The notes: generated by a model from the letters alone, not told the origin. 64,000 bases of DNA from Campylobacter coli LMG 9860 (GCF_000254135.1 NZ_AINS01000001.1:1-64000); one strand, 5' to 3'. Positions 1-8,207 are shown, numbered from the stretch's first letter. Numbers and translations are program-made.

Positions 1-1
1 T

Positions 2-67
2 GTTAAACTATGGTTTGAGATTAGGAGAATCAAACTAGAATTTAAGAATAAAAAGGAGAAAAAGTGA
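2..67 (+). CDS. 3' end of an upstream capsule gene (partial, frame uncertain)
   Basis: An open frame enters from the left edge and stops at the TGA of 65-67, overlapping the GTG start of the next gene by four bases. Its last 21 residues are rich in lysine and arginine. A second frame, ending at the TAG of 36-38, is equally open, so which one is the real gene cannot be decided from this stub. No function can be assigned. Confidence 0.3.
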   Translation, partial: VKLWFEIRRIKLEFKNKKEKK

Positions 68-741
68 AATTTACAGCAGTGATTCCTGTTAAAGCTGATA
101 GTTCAAGACTTCCTAGGAAAAATATCAAGCCTTTTGGCAATGAAAATCTACTTACTAGAAAGATAAGACAGGTTAAAATCTCAAATATAGCAGATAGAAT
201 TATCGTAAGTTCCGATAGTGAAGAAATGCTACAAATGGCTAGAAATATGGGCGTAGAAGCCATATTAAGACCGAAAGATTTAGCGGATGAAAGTAAACCT
301 TTTAGTGATTTTTTAGATTATATTACAAAGTTGATTCCCGAAGGTCATTTAGTTTGGGCTTGTGCAACTTCACCTTTTTTTGATGAACAATTAATGATGC
401 AAGCAAAACAAGAGTATTTAAAAGCTTTGACAGAGGGTCATGATTCTTTGATTGCTGTTTACAAGTTTAAACATTATATGCTTGATGAAAATGGCCCATT
501 AAATTATAAATTAGGTTTGGCACATCAAAATTCACAAGATCTACCTCCTTTGGATTTTTTTACAAATGGTATAATTATGGCTCCAATTATCTCTGTGGCC
601 AAATGGCATTATCATTATGGACCAAATGCTTATAGATTTATAGTGGATCAAAAAGCTTCTATAGATATTGATACAAAGTATGATTATTTGACTGCTTTAG
701 CTTGGCTGGATGAAGATAAGCTTATGGGGGGGGGTAATTGA
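64..741 (+). CDS. NeuA-type cytidylyltransferase of the capsule locus
   Basis: Probably activates a sugar acid with CTP to a CMP-sugar for capsule synthesis. The 225-residue protein begins with the signature of CMP-sialic acid synthetases, IPVKADSSRLPRKN (residues 8-21), which binds the nucleotide. It keeps VSSDSEE near residue 50 and the C-terminal DIDTKYDY, whose aspartates bind metal in this family. The start is GTG, preceded by AAGGAG at 54-59. The C-terminus lies in a G9 tract, so its last residues (MGGGN) depend on tract length. A degenerate paralogue lies at 2660. The substrate cannot be read from the sequence; N-acylneuraminate, Kdn or Kdo-like acids are possible. Confidence 0.75.
   Translation: MKFTAVIPVKADSSRLPRKNIKPFGNENLLTRKIRQVKISNIADRIIVSSDSEEMLQMARNMGVEAILRPKDLADESKPFSDFLDYITKLIPEGHLVWACATSPFFDEQLMMQAKQEYLKALTEGHDSLIAVYKFKHYMLDENGPLNYKLGLAHQNSQDLPPLDFFTNGIIMAPIISVAKWHYHYGPNAYRFIVDQKASIDIDTKYDYLTALAWLDEDKLMGGGN
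726..734 (+). repeat. G9 homopolymer, probable phase-variable tract
   Basis: Nine consecutive G in an otherwise very AT-rich gene, at the 3' end of the first cytidylyltransferase. Such tracts are the classical contingency loci of Campylobacter capsule regions and change length by slipped-strand mispairing. With nine G the upstream protein ends MGGGN. With ten it ends MGGG. With eight it reads on for about 20 more residues to a TAA at 800-802 that overlaps the ATG of the next gene (TAATG). Confidence 0.85.
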
Positions 742-801
742 TAAATGCTTTACGCAGTATCTAGCTCATCCCTATGGTTTATTGACATTAAAGGTTGCCT
801 A

Positions 802-1530
802 ATGAAAATTTTAGGCATTATACCGGCAAGATATGGATCGACAAGATTTCCAGGAAAACCTTTGGCAGATATTTTGGGAAAACCTATGATATGGTGGGTA
901 TATAATCAGGCGAAAAAAGCTAAAAAATTAACAGACTTAATTGTAGCTACAGATGATGAGAGGATTATGAGAGCATGTGATCAATTTGATATACCAAATA
1001 TAATGACAAATATTCACGAAAATGGTATTTCAAGAGTACATGAGGTTTCGCAAAAAATAAAAGCTGATTTGTATGTACAAATTAATGGCGATGAGCCTTT
1101 GATTGAATCAAGGATAATTGAACGTATTATTCCGAGAGTTATCGGTAGAGATTTTGTTGCAAATTTAATTTGTAAGATTAAATCCCCAAATGAACTTTTA
1201 GATCTAAGTAATATAAAAATTATTTTTGATAAAAATAAAAAAGCTATTTATATGTCTAGAACCCCTATACCTACTCCTTATAAAAGTTTAGAGTTTGAGT
1301 ATTATAAACATATTGGAGTTTTAGCATATACGAAATCAATGCTAGATTTTTTTGCCTTATCGAAACCATCAAAATATGAAAAAATAGAAGGTTTAGAAAT
1401 TTTAAGATTTGTTGAGTATGGTAAAGATTTTTATTGTATTGAAGTAAAAAATTTTAAATCCTTATCTGTAGACACACCAAAAGATTTGGAGAAAATTAAA
1501 AATAATTTAAAAAATAAAAAAAGGCTTTAA
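802..1530 (+). CDS. KdsB-like 3-deoxy-manno-octulosonate cytidylyltransferase variant
   Basis: Homologous to KdsB, which makes CMP-Kdo from CTP and Kdo. The 242-residue protein starts MKILGIIPARYGSTRFPGK, the KdsB nucleotide-binding motif. It has VATDDERI near residue 50, QINGDEPLI near 93 and SVDTPKDLEKI at the end. The ATG at 802 is chosen over the in-frame ATG at 745 because it matches the family N-terminus and has AAAGG at 790-794. The usual H-x-SGTDR segment reads HENGISR here, and NVQGDEP reads QINGDEP, so the substrate may be a Kdo relative rather than Kdo. Being in the capsule locus, it is probably a specialised copy beside the housekeeping kdsB. Confidence 0.75.
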   Translation: MKILGIIPARYGSTRFPGKPLADILGKPMIWWVYNQAKKAKKLTDLIVATDDERIMRACDQFDIPNIMTNIHENGISRVHEVSQKIKADLYVQINGDEPLIESRIIERIIPRVIGRDFVANLICKIKSPNELLDLSNIKIIFDKNKKAIYMSRTPIPTPYKSLEFEYYKHIGVLAYTKSMLDFFALSKPSKYEKIEGLEILRFVEYGKDFYCIEVKNFKSLSVDTPKDLEKIKNNLKNKKRL

Positions 1531-1556
1531 AATGTATATAATTTTTTGGAATATTA

Positions 1557-2672
1557 ATGCATAATTATAAATTTCTATTGCTTAGTGGTAATGATTTAGT
1601 GGGAATAAAATTTCAAAAATATTTTAAAAGATATTTTCCCAATCAATTACAAATTTTTGATTGCGATGAGCAGTTTTTGAGCATTATGCGAAACGATATT
1701 TTTGAAAAAACAGAATATATTATTATTAATTCTTTGGAGTCAAAAAAAGAAAATGTTAAAAAAATAGTAGGTTATTTTTCCCGATTTTCTAAAATTATCA
1801 TTATTCAAAAATCAATAAGAAATACCTATAGAACATTTAAAAATATTACTCTTATTAAAATTTCAAATTTTATTGGTTTTAATGATAGGGTGAATGAAAT
1901 TCAAAGTTTTGCAAGTGCAGAGGTTTTGATTGATTACTTTATAGAAAGCATTGTTGAAGGTGTAAAACATGGTCATATTTTAGTTAAATATGATAGTTTT
2001 AACTCAAAAATTATATCTCAAAGACAAAAATTTTGTTCTTTAAGGCTTTTATATCAGGGAGATCCCAATGAAAATATCTTTTTGCAAAATGTTGGAAATT
2101 TTCGTATAAAGTTAGGGGAGATATTGGCTGATTATCTTAATATAGGCGATCTTAATGACATTGACTACATAGTTCCGGTGCCTTCTAGTGGAATATTTTA
2201 TGCTGTAGGCTTGTCAAAAGCCTTGAAAATTCCAATGCTACCTGCGCTTAAAAAAATTCAAATCAGCGAGAGGGCTTTTGAGATTCAAGATGTGGATACA
2301 CGGAAAAGATATTTGTATAATAATATGGAGATAAATTCTGAGTTGATTAAAAACAAAAATATTATTTTGGTTGATGAGGCTATTTTTACAGGAGCTACTT
2401 TGAAAGTGGTTTGCGATATTTTAAAAGATTGTGATGTTTCTAAAATTCATCTTGCGATCCCATCTCCAAAATGTTTTTTGCAATGTGATTATTTGGTTCA
2501 ACCTAAAAGAATCTTGCTTTTAAAAAAGATTAACGAAAGATATTTGTCAAACTATTTTAATGTAAATTCTGTTAATTTTTTACCTCTAGAACAATATGCT
2601 AAAATTTTAAATAAAATCGATAATAATATATGCTATGAGTGTTTTTTGAAGGAGAAGAGATGTTTACTGTAA
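1557..2672 (+). CDS. PurF-like phosphoribosyltransferase without glutaminase domain
   Basis: The C-terminal two thirds (about residues 155-371) follow the phosphoribosyltransferase half of amidophosphoribosyltransferase PurF. They show YIVPVPSSG near residue 205, the PRPP-binding loop LVDEAIFTGAT near 273 (PurF has VDDSIVRGTT), SPKCFLQCDY, and a CYECF tail that matches the CxxCF end of PurF. The N-terminal Ntn glutaminase domain, with its catalytic Cys, is absent. Instead about 140 residues of unrecognised alpha/beta sequence precede it, perhaps Rossmann-like. The protein may transfer phosphoribose from PRPP to a capsule precursor, using free ammonia or another nucleophile; this is inference. 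It overlaps the next gene by 13 bases. Confidence 0.65.
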   Translation: MHNYKFLLLSGNDLVGIKFQKYFKRYFPNQLQIFDCDEQFLSIMRNDIFEKTEYIIINSLESKKENVKKIVGYFSRFSKIIIIQKSIRNTYRTFKNITLIKISNFIGFNDRVNEIQSFASAEVLIDYFIESIVEGVKHGHILVKYDSFNSKIISQRQKFCSLRLLYQGDPNENIFLQNVGNFRIKLGEILADYLNIGDLNDIDYIVPVPSSGIFYAVGLSKALKIPMLPALKKIQISERAFEIQDVDTRKRYLYNNMEINSELIKNKNIILVDEAIFTGATLKVVCDILKDCDVSKIHLAIPSPKCFLQCDYLVQPKRILLLKKINERYLSNYFNVNSVNFLPLEQYAKILNKIDNNICYECFLKEKRCLL

Positions 2673-3295
2673 TAATTCCAATTAGACAAAAAGATGAACA
2701 GTTAGAAATTGCCAAATGTAACAATTTCAGTTTATTAGAAAGAAAGATTAATTGTTTTAAAAAAAATAGCCTTATTAGTGAAATCATTGTTGCTAGTAAT
2801 TCTTTGGAAATAAGAGAATATGTTAGTAATTTTGATGTAAAATTTTATTTTAGAAAGGAAGAAGAAGTACAAGATAATTTAGAAGAATTTATTATAAACC
2901 TTATTCAAAATATTGAAAATCCATATGTTATATGGACATCTTGCATGAATCCCTTTATAGATGAAAAAATTTTTTCCGAAGCGATAGATGAATTTTTAAA
3001 CTTAGATTTTGCTATTTATGATTCTTTAATTACTTGTGGAAAACTTGATAAATTTATCTTAGATGAAAATGGAGCTTTAAATTTTAAAACTGGACATTAT
3101 CATATTCATTCTAGTAGTTTGCCCAAATTTTATTATCTTGTTAATGGATGTTTTATTATAAGTAAAAATTTAATGGAAAAATATAGGTATCCTTGGGGTA
3201 AGGTACCATATAAAAAGATTTTAGAACATAAATTTACCTTTGAAATTAAAGATACAAATGATTTTTTATTTTTTAAACAAATTTTAGATAAATAA
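2660..3295 (+). CDS. degenerate NeuA-type cytidylyltransferase paralogue
   Basis: A 211-residue paralogue of the protein at 64-741. Both share VIWTSCMNPF / LVWACATSPF near residue 90, the LDENGALNFK / LDENGPLNYK segment and the F/Y-x-x-NG block near 160. The N-terminal nucleotide-binding signature (R-x-x-S-x-R-x-P-x-KN) is lost and reads IRQKDEQLEIAKCNN. The final metal-binding DIDTKYDY has become EIKDTNDF. It is therefore likely to be catalytically altered or a non-catalytic partner of the first enzyme. The ATG at 2660 has AAGGAGAAG just upstream and is preferred over an in-frame ATG at 2639 inside the preceding gene. Confidence 0.6.
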   Translation: MFTVIIPIRQKDEQLEIAKCNNFSLLERKINCFKKNSLISEIIVASNSLEIREYVSNFDVKFYFRKEEEVQDNLEEFIINLIQNIENPYVIWTSCMNPFIDEKIFSEAIDEFLNLDFAIYDSLITCGKLDKFILDENGALNFKTGHYHIHSSSLPKFYYLVNGCFIISKNLMEKYRYPWGKVPYKKILEHKFTFEIKDTNDFLFFKQILDK

Positions 3296-3307
3296 GGAAG
3301 ATAAACA

Positions 3308-4297
3308 ATGAATAAAATTAAAATATTAGATTGTACATTAAGGGATGGGGCGCATGTTAATAAGGGTAATTTTGGCAAAGAAAATATCCTTTTGATATTG
3401 CAAAAATTAGCAGAGGCAAGCATCGATTTGATTGAGGTTGGTTTTCTGCAAAATGCTATTTTTGATAAAGACTCATCCATATTTGATTCTATTGAGTATA
3501 TTGATGAAGTTTTAGAAGAGATAAATAAGGTCAAAAGTAGCTTTGGGGTGATGCTTCGAACAGACAGGTGTGATTTTGAAAAAATAAAAAAAACTAAAAA
3601 TATAGATTTTATAAGAATGGCTTTATATAAGGAACATTTACAAGATATAAAAAAATACACTTCTAAAGCTAAAGATCTAGGATATTCTGTATATTTAAAT
3701 CCTATCGGTGTTACAAAATATTCTTTGGGGGAAATAAAAAATATATTACAAGAGCTTGTTGTTTTGCATCCTGAAGGTATTTCAATTGTAGATACTTTTG
3801 GCTCTTTAACGAATGAAGAATTTTCAAAATTTCTTTTACTTTTCGATGAGATAATCCCAAGTGATATTGAGATAGGTATTCATTTGCACGAGAATTTATC
3901 CTCATCTCTTTCTCTTGCTTTGCAAGCTATAAAGACACTTTCTCATAGAAATATTATTATTGACTCTTCTGTATTGGGTATGGGGAGAATTCCTGGAAAT
4001 TTGCCGACAGAATTACTAGTTTCTCATTTACAAAATAGTCGCTACCATATAGATTCTTTATATTCTTTAATTGATATTATTAGGGAGTATAAAAAGATTA
4101 ATGAATGGGGATATAATCCTATATATGTACACTCTGCAGTGATAAATATTGATCGAACTTATCCAGAATATTTTTTTGAGCAAGGATTTTCAACTTATGA
4201 CAATATTAAACTTCAAAAGTTAGTCAAAGCAAATGGCTACGGAGAAAAATTTAATTCTACTTATGCACAGGAAATTATTTCAAAATATGAAATATGA
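3308..4297 (+). CDS. DRE-TIM metallolyase, 4-hydroxy-2-oxovalerate aldolase-like
   Basis: A 329-residue member of the HMG-CoA lyase/4-hydroxy-2-oxovalerate aldolase superfamily. It has the metal-binding CTLRDG (residues 9-14), the IEVGF strand near 40, the metal ligands HLHEN (near 192) and the GMGRIPGNLPTE loop near 226. Family members make or break carbon-carbon bonds next to pyruvate or acyl-CoA. Next to CMP-sugar synthetases, the plausible job is to condense pyruvate with an aldehyde to give a 2-keto-3-deoxy acid; this is inference. It starts 12 bases after the preceding gene and overlaps the HAD gene by 11 bases. Confidence 0.7.
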   Translation: MNKIKILDCTLRDGAHVNKGNFGKENILLILQKLAEASIDLIEVGFLQNAIFDKDSSIFDSIEYIDEVLEEINKVKSSFGVMLRTDRCDFEKIKKTKNIDFIRMALYKEHLQDIKKYTSKAKDLGYSVYLNPIGVTKYSLGEIKNILQELVVLHPEGISIVDTFGSLTNEEFSKFLLLFDEIIPSDIEIGIHLHENLSSSLSLALQAIKTLSHRNIIIDSSVLGMGRIPGNLPTELLVSHLQNSRYHIDSLYSLIDIIREYKKINEWGYNPIYVHSAVINIDRTYPEYFFEQGFSTYDNIKLQKLVKANGYGEKFNSTYAQEIISKYEI

Positions 4298-4928
4298 ATT
4301 AATATTATTTGATTTAGATGGTACTTTGGTAGATTCGGCTAGCGGTGTTATTAAAAGCATAGATTATACTATTGATTTTTTAAGTTTACCACAGTTGTCT
4401 GAAGAAGAAAAAAAAGCTCTTGTTGGACTTCCTATTTTTAATTCTTTTAAAGAACGGTATAAAATGGATGATTGTAGTGCTGAGCATGCTACCAAAATTT
4501 TTAGAGATATATATAGAAAGGATTTTTTATACGATGCTAGTTTGTATAAGAATGTAGCCCCAACTCTTGGCAGATTGAGAGATTGTAGGTATAAATTGGC
4601 TATTGCTTCGTATAAAAAAGATGATTATTGTAGGTTACTTTTAAAATATTTGCAAGTAGATAAAATGTTTGATTTTATTCAAGGTTCGAATTCTAATAAC
4701 AAGTTAACAAAAACAGATATAATACGACATTGTATTAAAAAATTTAATATTGCTTTAGATAAAATACTAATGGTCGGAGATACTGCACACGATGCTTTAG
4801 GTGCTGAAAATGTAGGAATTGATTTTGTGGGTGTTTCTTATGGTTTTGGAAATAAGAATGAATTATATAATTACAAAAATATCGCAATTATCGATGATAT
4901 AGAAAAGATTTTTGATGTATTAAGTTAA
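4287..4928 (+). CDS. HAD-family phosphatase (phosphoglycolate phosphatase-like)
   Basis: A 213-residue HAD hydrolase. Motif I is FDLDGTLVDS (nucleophile Asp9, acid/base Asp11), motif II is IASYKKDD near residue 110, and motif III/IV is MVGDTAHDALGAE near 162. A helical cap lies between motifs I and II, as in Gph/PgmB-type phosphatases. The ATG at 4287 is chosen because the protein then begins MKYELILFDLDGT, typical of the family, and it overlaps the aldolase stop by 11 bases, suggesting translational coupling. It would fit removal of a phosphate from a phosphorylated keto-acid before CMP activation, like KdsC or NeuC-pathway phosphatases, but the substrate is unknown. Confidence 0.7.
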   Translation: MKYELILFDLDGTLVDSASGVIKSIDYTIDFLSLPQLSEEEKKALVGLPIFNSFKERYKMDDCSAEHATKIFRDIYRKDFLYDASLYKNVAPTLGRLRDCRYKLAIASYKKDDYCRLLLKYLQVDKMFDFIQGSNSNNKLTKTDIIRHCIKKFNIALDKILMVGDTAHDALGAENVGIDFVGVSYGFGNKNELYNYKNIAIIDDIEKIFDVLS

Positions 4929-4933
4929 TTAGA

Positions 4934-6961
4934 ATGAAATTCCACACCACTTCAAAAAAACTTATAAAAAATGTTAAAGATTTTTACAAGATAGTCTTGT
5001 ATAAGGCCTATAAAAGCATAGGTAAAGAAGATGTTTTTGTAGGCTGGGGCAGAAAAAATTCAGGTTTAAAAGCTATAGCTCTAGCCAAAAAACATCATGC
5101 TAAATTTATGCTTTTAGAAGATGGCTTTTTGCGCTCATTAAATTTAGGCGTAGAAAATAGTCCGAGTTTTTCTATAGTTAAAGATGATGTGGGGATTTAT
5201 TATGATGCGAGCACTCCTTCAAGGCTTGAAAATATTTTAAATACCTATGAGTTTAGCCCCAAAGAGCTAGCTTGGGCAAAAAAAGCCATAGAGCTTATTA
5301 AAAAAGAAAAACTCAGCAAGTATAATAACAATCTTTGCATACCTCAAGAGCTTTTCAGTGCCAACGAAGAGCGCGTTCTAATCATCACTCAAGTGGCAAA
5401 TGACGCTTCACTTCGATTTGGTTTGGCAAGTGATTTTTCGACCCAAGATATCATAAATGACGCCCTAAAAGAAAATCCAAATGCTAAAATATATATCAAA
5501 ATCCATCCTGATGTGCTAAGTGGTAAAAAACAAAGTGATTTTAGCATGCAGGATTTGCCCAGTAGATGCGTGATTTTAAAAGAAAATTATAATCCCATAG
5601 AACTGCTAAGTCATTTTAAAAAAGTCTATACTAAGACTTCAGGTATGGGTTTTGAAGCTTTGATATTAGGATGCGAATGTGTGTGTTATGGTATGCCTTT
5701 TTACGCAGGATGGGGGCTAACTCAAGATAAGCTAGAGTGCAAAAGAAGAGTTAAAAAAAGATCTTTAGAAGAAGTTTTTTATGCTGCTTATATCTTATAC
5801 AGCGAGTATTTTAACCCCTACTTAAATCAAAAAAGTGATATTTTTGATACTATTCATACTTTAGCAAAGTATAAAAAGATAGAGCAAGTAAATTCTCATA
5901 CTTTATATTTTTTAGGCTTTACTTTATGGAAGCGTTGGTTTATGAAGCCATTTTTTAAAGCCAAGAATAATAAAATCATTTTTTTAAACTCACTTGATGA
6001 ACTTTATAAAGCGAATTTAAATTCCGAAGATAAAATCTTCATTTGGGGTAAAAAGTATGATAAAGCTTTGCTGGCCAAAGATTTTAACAATGAAATTTTT
6101 TTAGTAGAAGATGGCTTTTTGCGCTCGGTTTTTTTAGGTTCAGATCTTACGCGTCCTTTTTCTTTGATAGTAGATAGTAAAGGTTTGTATGTAGATCCTA
6201 ATCACCCTAGCGATTTAGAAGAACTTTTGCAAAATCATGAATTTGATGATACTTTAAGACAAAGAGCCAAAAAGCTCATCACTACCATAACGCAAAATAA
6301 ATTTTCAAAGTACAACGGCCTAAAGCATGAAAAACTTGACTTTAATACAAATAAAAAAATCATTTTAATTCCCGCTCAAGTAGAAGATGATGCTTCGATG
6401 ATCTTAGGTGGAGCAGATTTTGACACCTTAAAGCTTTTGCAAAGCGTAAGAAAGGCCAATGAAAACGCCTTTATAGTTTTTAAACCTCACCCTGATGTTT
6501 TAAGTGGAAATCGCAAGGGTTTAAAGGATAAAGATATCATTTTAAAATACTGCGATGAAATCATAGAAAATGTCAGTATAGACAGTGCTATAAATGCATG
6601 CGATGAAGTACATACCATCACTTCTACTAGCGGTTTTGATGCTCTTTTACGGGGCAAGAAAGTAGTGGTTTATGGAAAGCCTTTTTATGCAGGTTGGGGT
6701 TTGACTCAAGATTTGCACCACATCTCAAGACGCACAAGAGTGCTTAGTTTAGAAGAGCTTGTGGCAGGAGTTTTGATCCTTTATCCAAGATATATTCATC
6801 CAAAGAGTAAAAATTTATGTGAAGTTGAGCTTGCTTTGGATACAATGTTAGCTTTGCAAAAAGATTATTTTTCAAAAAGATGGCTAAAAATTTTAATTGA
6901 TTTTAGAATTTTAATGCTTAGAAAGATAAGAAGAATAGGTGAAGTTTTTATAAAAAGATGA
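4934..6961 (+). CDS. kpsC: KpsC, capsule beta-Kdo transferase (two-domain)
   Basis: Builds the poly-Kdo linker that joins capsule polysaccharide to its lipid anchor on the inner face of the cytoplasmic membrane, together with KpsS. The 675-residue protein is an internal duplication, as known for KpsC: LEDGFLRSL near residue 63 and VEDGFLRSV near 390, and YAGWGLTQD near 255 and again near 588. The first copy is about residues 1-310 and the second about 340-650. It starts five bases after the HAD gene and overlaps kpsS by ATGA. Its composition is less AT-rich than the preceding genes, marking the boundary between variable capsule genes and conserved export genes. Confidence 0.95.
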   Translation: MKFHTTSKKLIKNVKDFYKIVLYKAYKSIGKEDVFVGWGRKNSGLKAIALAKKHHAKFMLLEDGFLRSLNLGVENSPSFSIVKDDVGIYYDASTPSRLENILNTYEFSPKELAWAKKAIELIKKEKLSKYNNNLCIPQELFSANEERVLIITQVANDASLRFGLASDFSTQDIINDALKENPNAKIYIKIHPDVLSGKKQSDFSMQDLPSRCVILKENYNPIELLSHFKKVYTKTSGMGFEALILGCECVCYGMPFYAGWGLTQDKLECKRRVKKRSLEEVFYAAYILYSEYFNPYLNQKSDIFDTIHTLAKYKKIEQVNSHTLYFLGFTLWKRWFMKPFFKAKNNKIIFLNSLDELYKANLNSEDKIFIWGKKYDKALLAKDFNNEIFLVEDGFLRSVFLGSDLTRPFSLIVDSKGLYVDPNHPSDLEELLQNHEFDDTLRQRAKKLITTITQNKFSKYNGLKHEKLDFNTNKKIILIPAQVEDDASMILGGADFDTLKLLQSVRKANENAFIVFKPHPDVLSGNRKGLKDKDIILKYCDEIIENVSIDSAINACDEVHTITSTSGFDALLRGKKVVVYGKPFYAGWGLTQDLHHISRRTRVLSLEELVAGVLILYPRYIHPKSKNLCEVELALDTMLALQKDYFSKRWLKILIDFRILMLRKIRRIGEVFIKR

Positions 6962-8139
6962 AATTTAGCGATAAGATTAAAAAAGAATTTAGCGGTAAAA
7001 CTGTCTTGCTTTTACAAGGACCTGTAGGGACTTTTTTTCACCGCCTTGCCATAAAGATGAAAAAAAATAAAACCAAAGTTTTTAAGCTTAATTTTAATGG
7101 AGGGGATTTTCTTTTCTATCCAAGTGGAAAAAGGTGCAAGTGCGACGAAAAGGATCTTGAAAATTTTTATGAGAGCTTTTTTAAAGAAAAAAAGATAGAT
7201 GCTATTGTGATGTATAATGATTGCCGTTTGATCCATGCAAAAGCTATCAAAGTAGCTAAGGGGCTTGGCATTGGTATTTGGATTTTTGAAGAGGGGTATT
7301 TAAGGCCTTATTGTATCACTTTTGAAAAAGATGGGGTCAATGCAAACTCCTCCTTGCCTCGCGATAAAAATTTCTATCTTTCTTGCAATATCCTTACAAA
7401 AGAAAGCATAAAAGAAATTCCAGGTGGTTTTAAATTTATGGCTTTTAGTGCTTTTTTGTATTGGCTTTTTTCTTTTCTGCTAGCTCCTTTTTTTAACAAC
7501 AAGCTTCATCATCGCACCTTATTTCCTTTTGAATTTTTATTTTGGTTTAGATCTTTATATAGAAAATACCTTTATAAATTCACAGAAAAAAAACTCAATC
7601 AAAAAATTTATAGCCTTGAAAAAAAGTACTTTTTGGCTATTTTGCAAGTTTATAATGATACGCAAATTAAGCACCATTATAAAAAAAGCATAGAAGAATT
7701 TATAGAAGAGCTTATCCTTTCTTTTGCAAATCACGCAAGAGCAAAGTCTTATCTTGTTTTTAAACATCATCCTATGGATAGGGGATATAGAAATTATTCT
7801 AAACTTATAAATGAGCTAAGTCAAAAATACCATGTAGAAGGAAGAATTTTCTATGTACATGATACTTATTTGCCTACTCTTTTAAAAAATGCTTTAGGTT
7901 GTATTACGATCAATTCTACAGTGGGTTTAAGTGCTATTTTAGAGGGTTGTCCTACTAAGGTTTGTGGAAATGCTTTTTATGATTTTGAAGGCCTAGCTTA
8001 TCCAAAAAAACTTCAATTTTTTTGGCGCGAAGCTCATGCTTATAAACCCAATCCTAGCTTGGTTATAAATTTTAAAAATTATCTTTTAAATACAAATCAA
8101 TTCAACGGCAATTTTTACAAAAATTCGTTTTTAGGTTGA
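6958..8139 (+). CDS. kpsS: KpsS, capsule beta-Kdo transferase
   Basis: A 393-residue member of the Kps/LipB capsule synthesis family that adds the first Kdo to phosphatidylglycerol in the capsule anchor. Visible features are LLQGPVGTFFHRLA at the N-terminus, FEEGYLRP near 110, KHHPMDRGYRNY near 268 and a C-terminal ITINSTVGLSAI block typical of this glycosyltransferase family. The hydrophobic stretch around residues 160-180 is probably part of a membrane-associating helix. It overlaps kpsC by four bases and ends the capsule operon. Confidence 0.95.
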   Translation: MKFSDKIKKEFSGKTVLLLQGPVGTFFHRLAIKMKKNKTKVFKLNFNGGDFLFYPSGKRCKCDEKDLENFYESFFKEKKIDAIVMYNDCRLIHAKAIKVAKGLGIGIWIFEEGYLRPYCITFEKDGVNANSSLPRDKNFYLSCNILTKESIKEIPGGFKFMAFSAFLYWLFSFLLAPFFNNKLHHRTLFPFEFLFWFRSLYRKYLYKFTEKKLNQKIYSLEKKYFLAILQVYNDTQIKHHYKKSIEEFIEELILSFANHARAKSYLVFKHHPMDRGYRNYSKLINELSQKYHVEGRIFYVHDTYLPTLLKNALGCITINSTVGLSAILEGCPTKVCGNAFYDFEGLAYPKKLQFFWREAHAYKPNPSLVINFKNYLLNTNQFNGNFYKNSFLG

Positions 8140-8176
8140 TAAAAGTCCGATTAAGACAGCTTTTAAAACAAAATGT

Positions 8177-8182
8177 TATAAT
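8177..8182 (+). promoter_or_regulatory. -10 box of the hydrolase/P450 operon
   Basis: A perfect TATAAT lies 26 bases before the ATG at 8208, in the 68-base gap after kpsS. Campylobacter sigma-70 promoters usually lack a conserved -35 element, so a good -10 is the main signal available. Confidence 0.55.
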
Positions 8183-8207
8183 CAATCTAAAAAAGAAATG
8201 AATTTTT

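Noticed and set aside
745-801. Longer start for the KdsB-like gene at 745
   Set aside because: The extra 19 residues do not match KdsB N-termini, and the ATG at 802 has its own ribosome site and the family start MKILGIIPARYGSTR.
3133-3660. Long minus-strand frame opposite the aldolase gene
   Set aside because: It runs across two plus-strand genes with clear family motifs, has a Phe/Leu/Ile-rich low-complexity product and no ribosome site; a shadow of AT-rich coding sequence.
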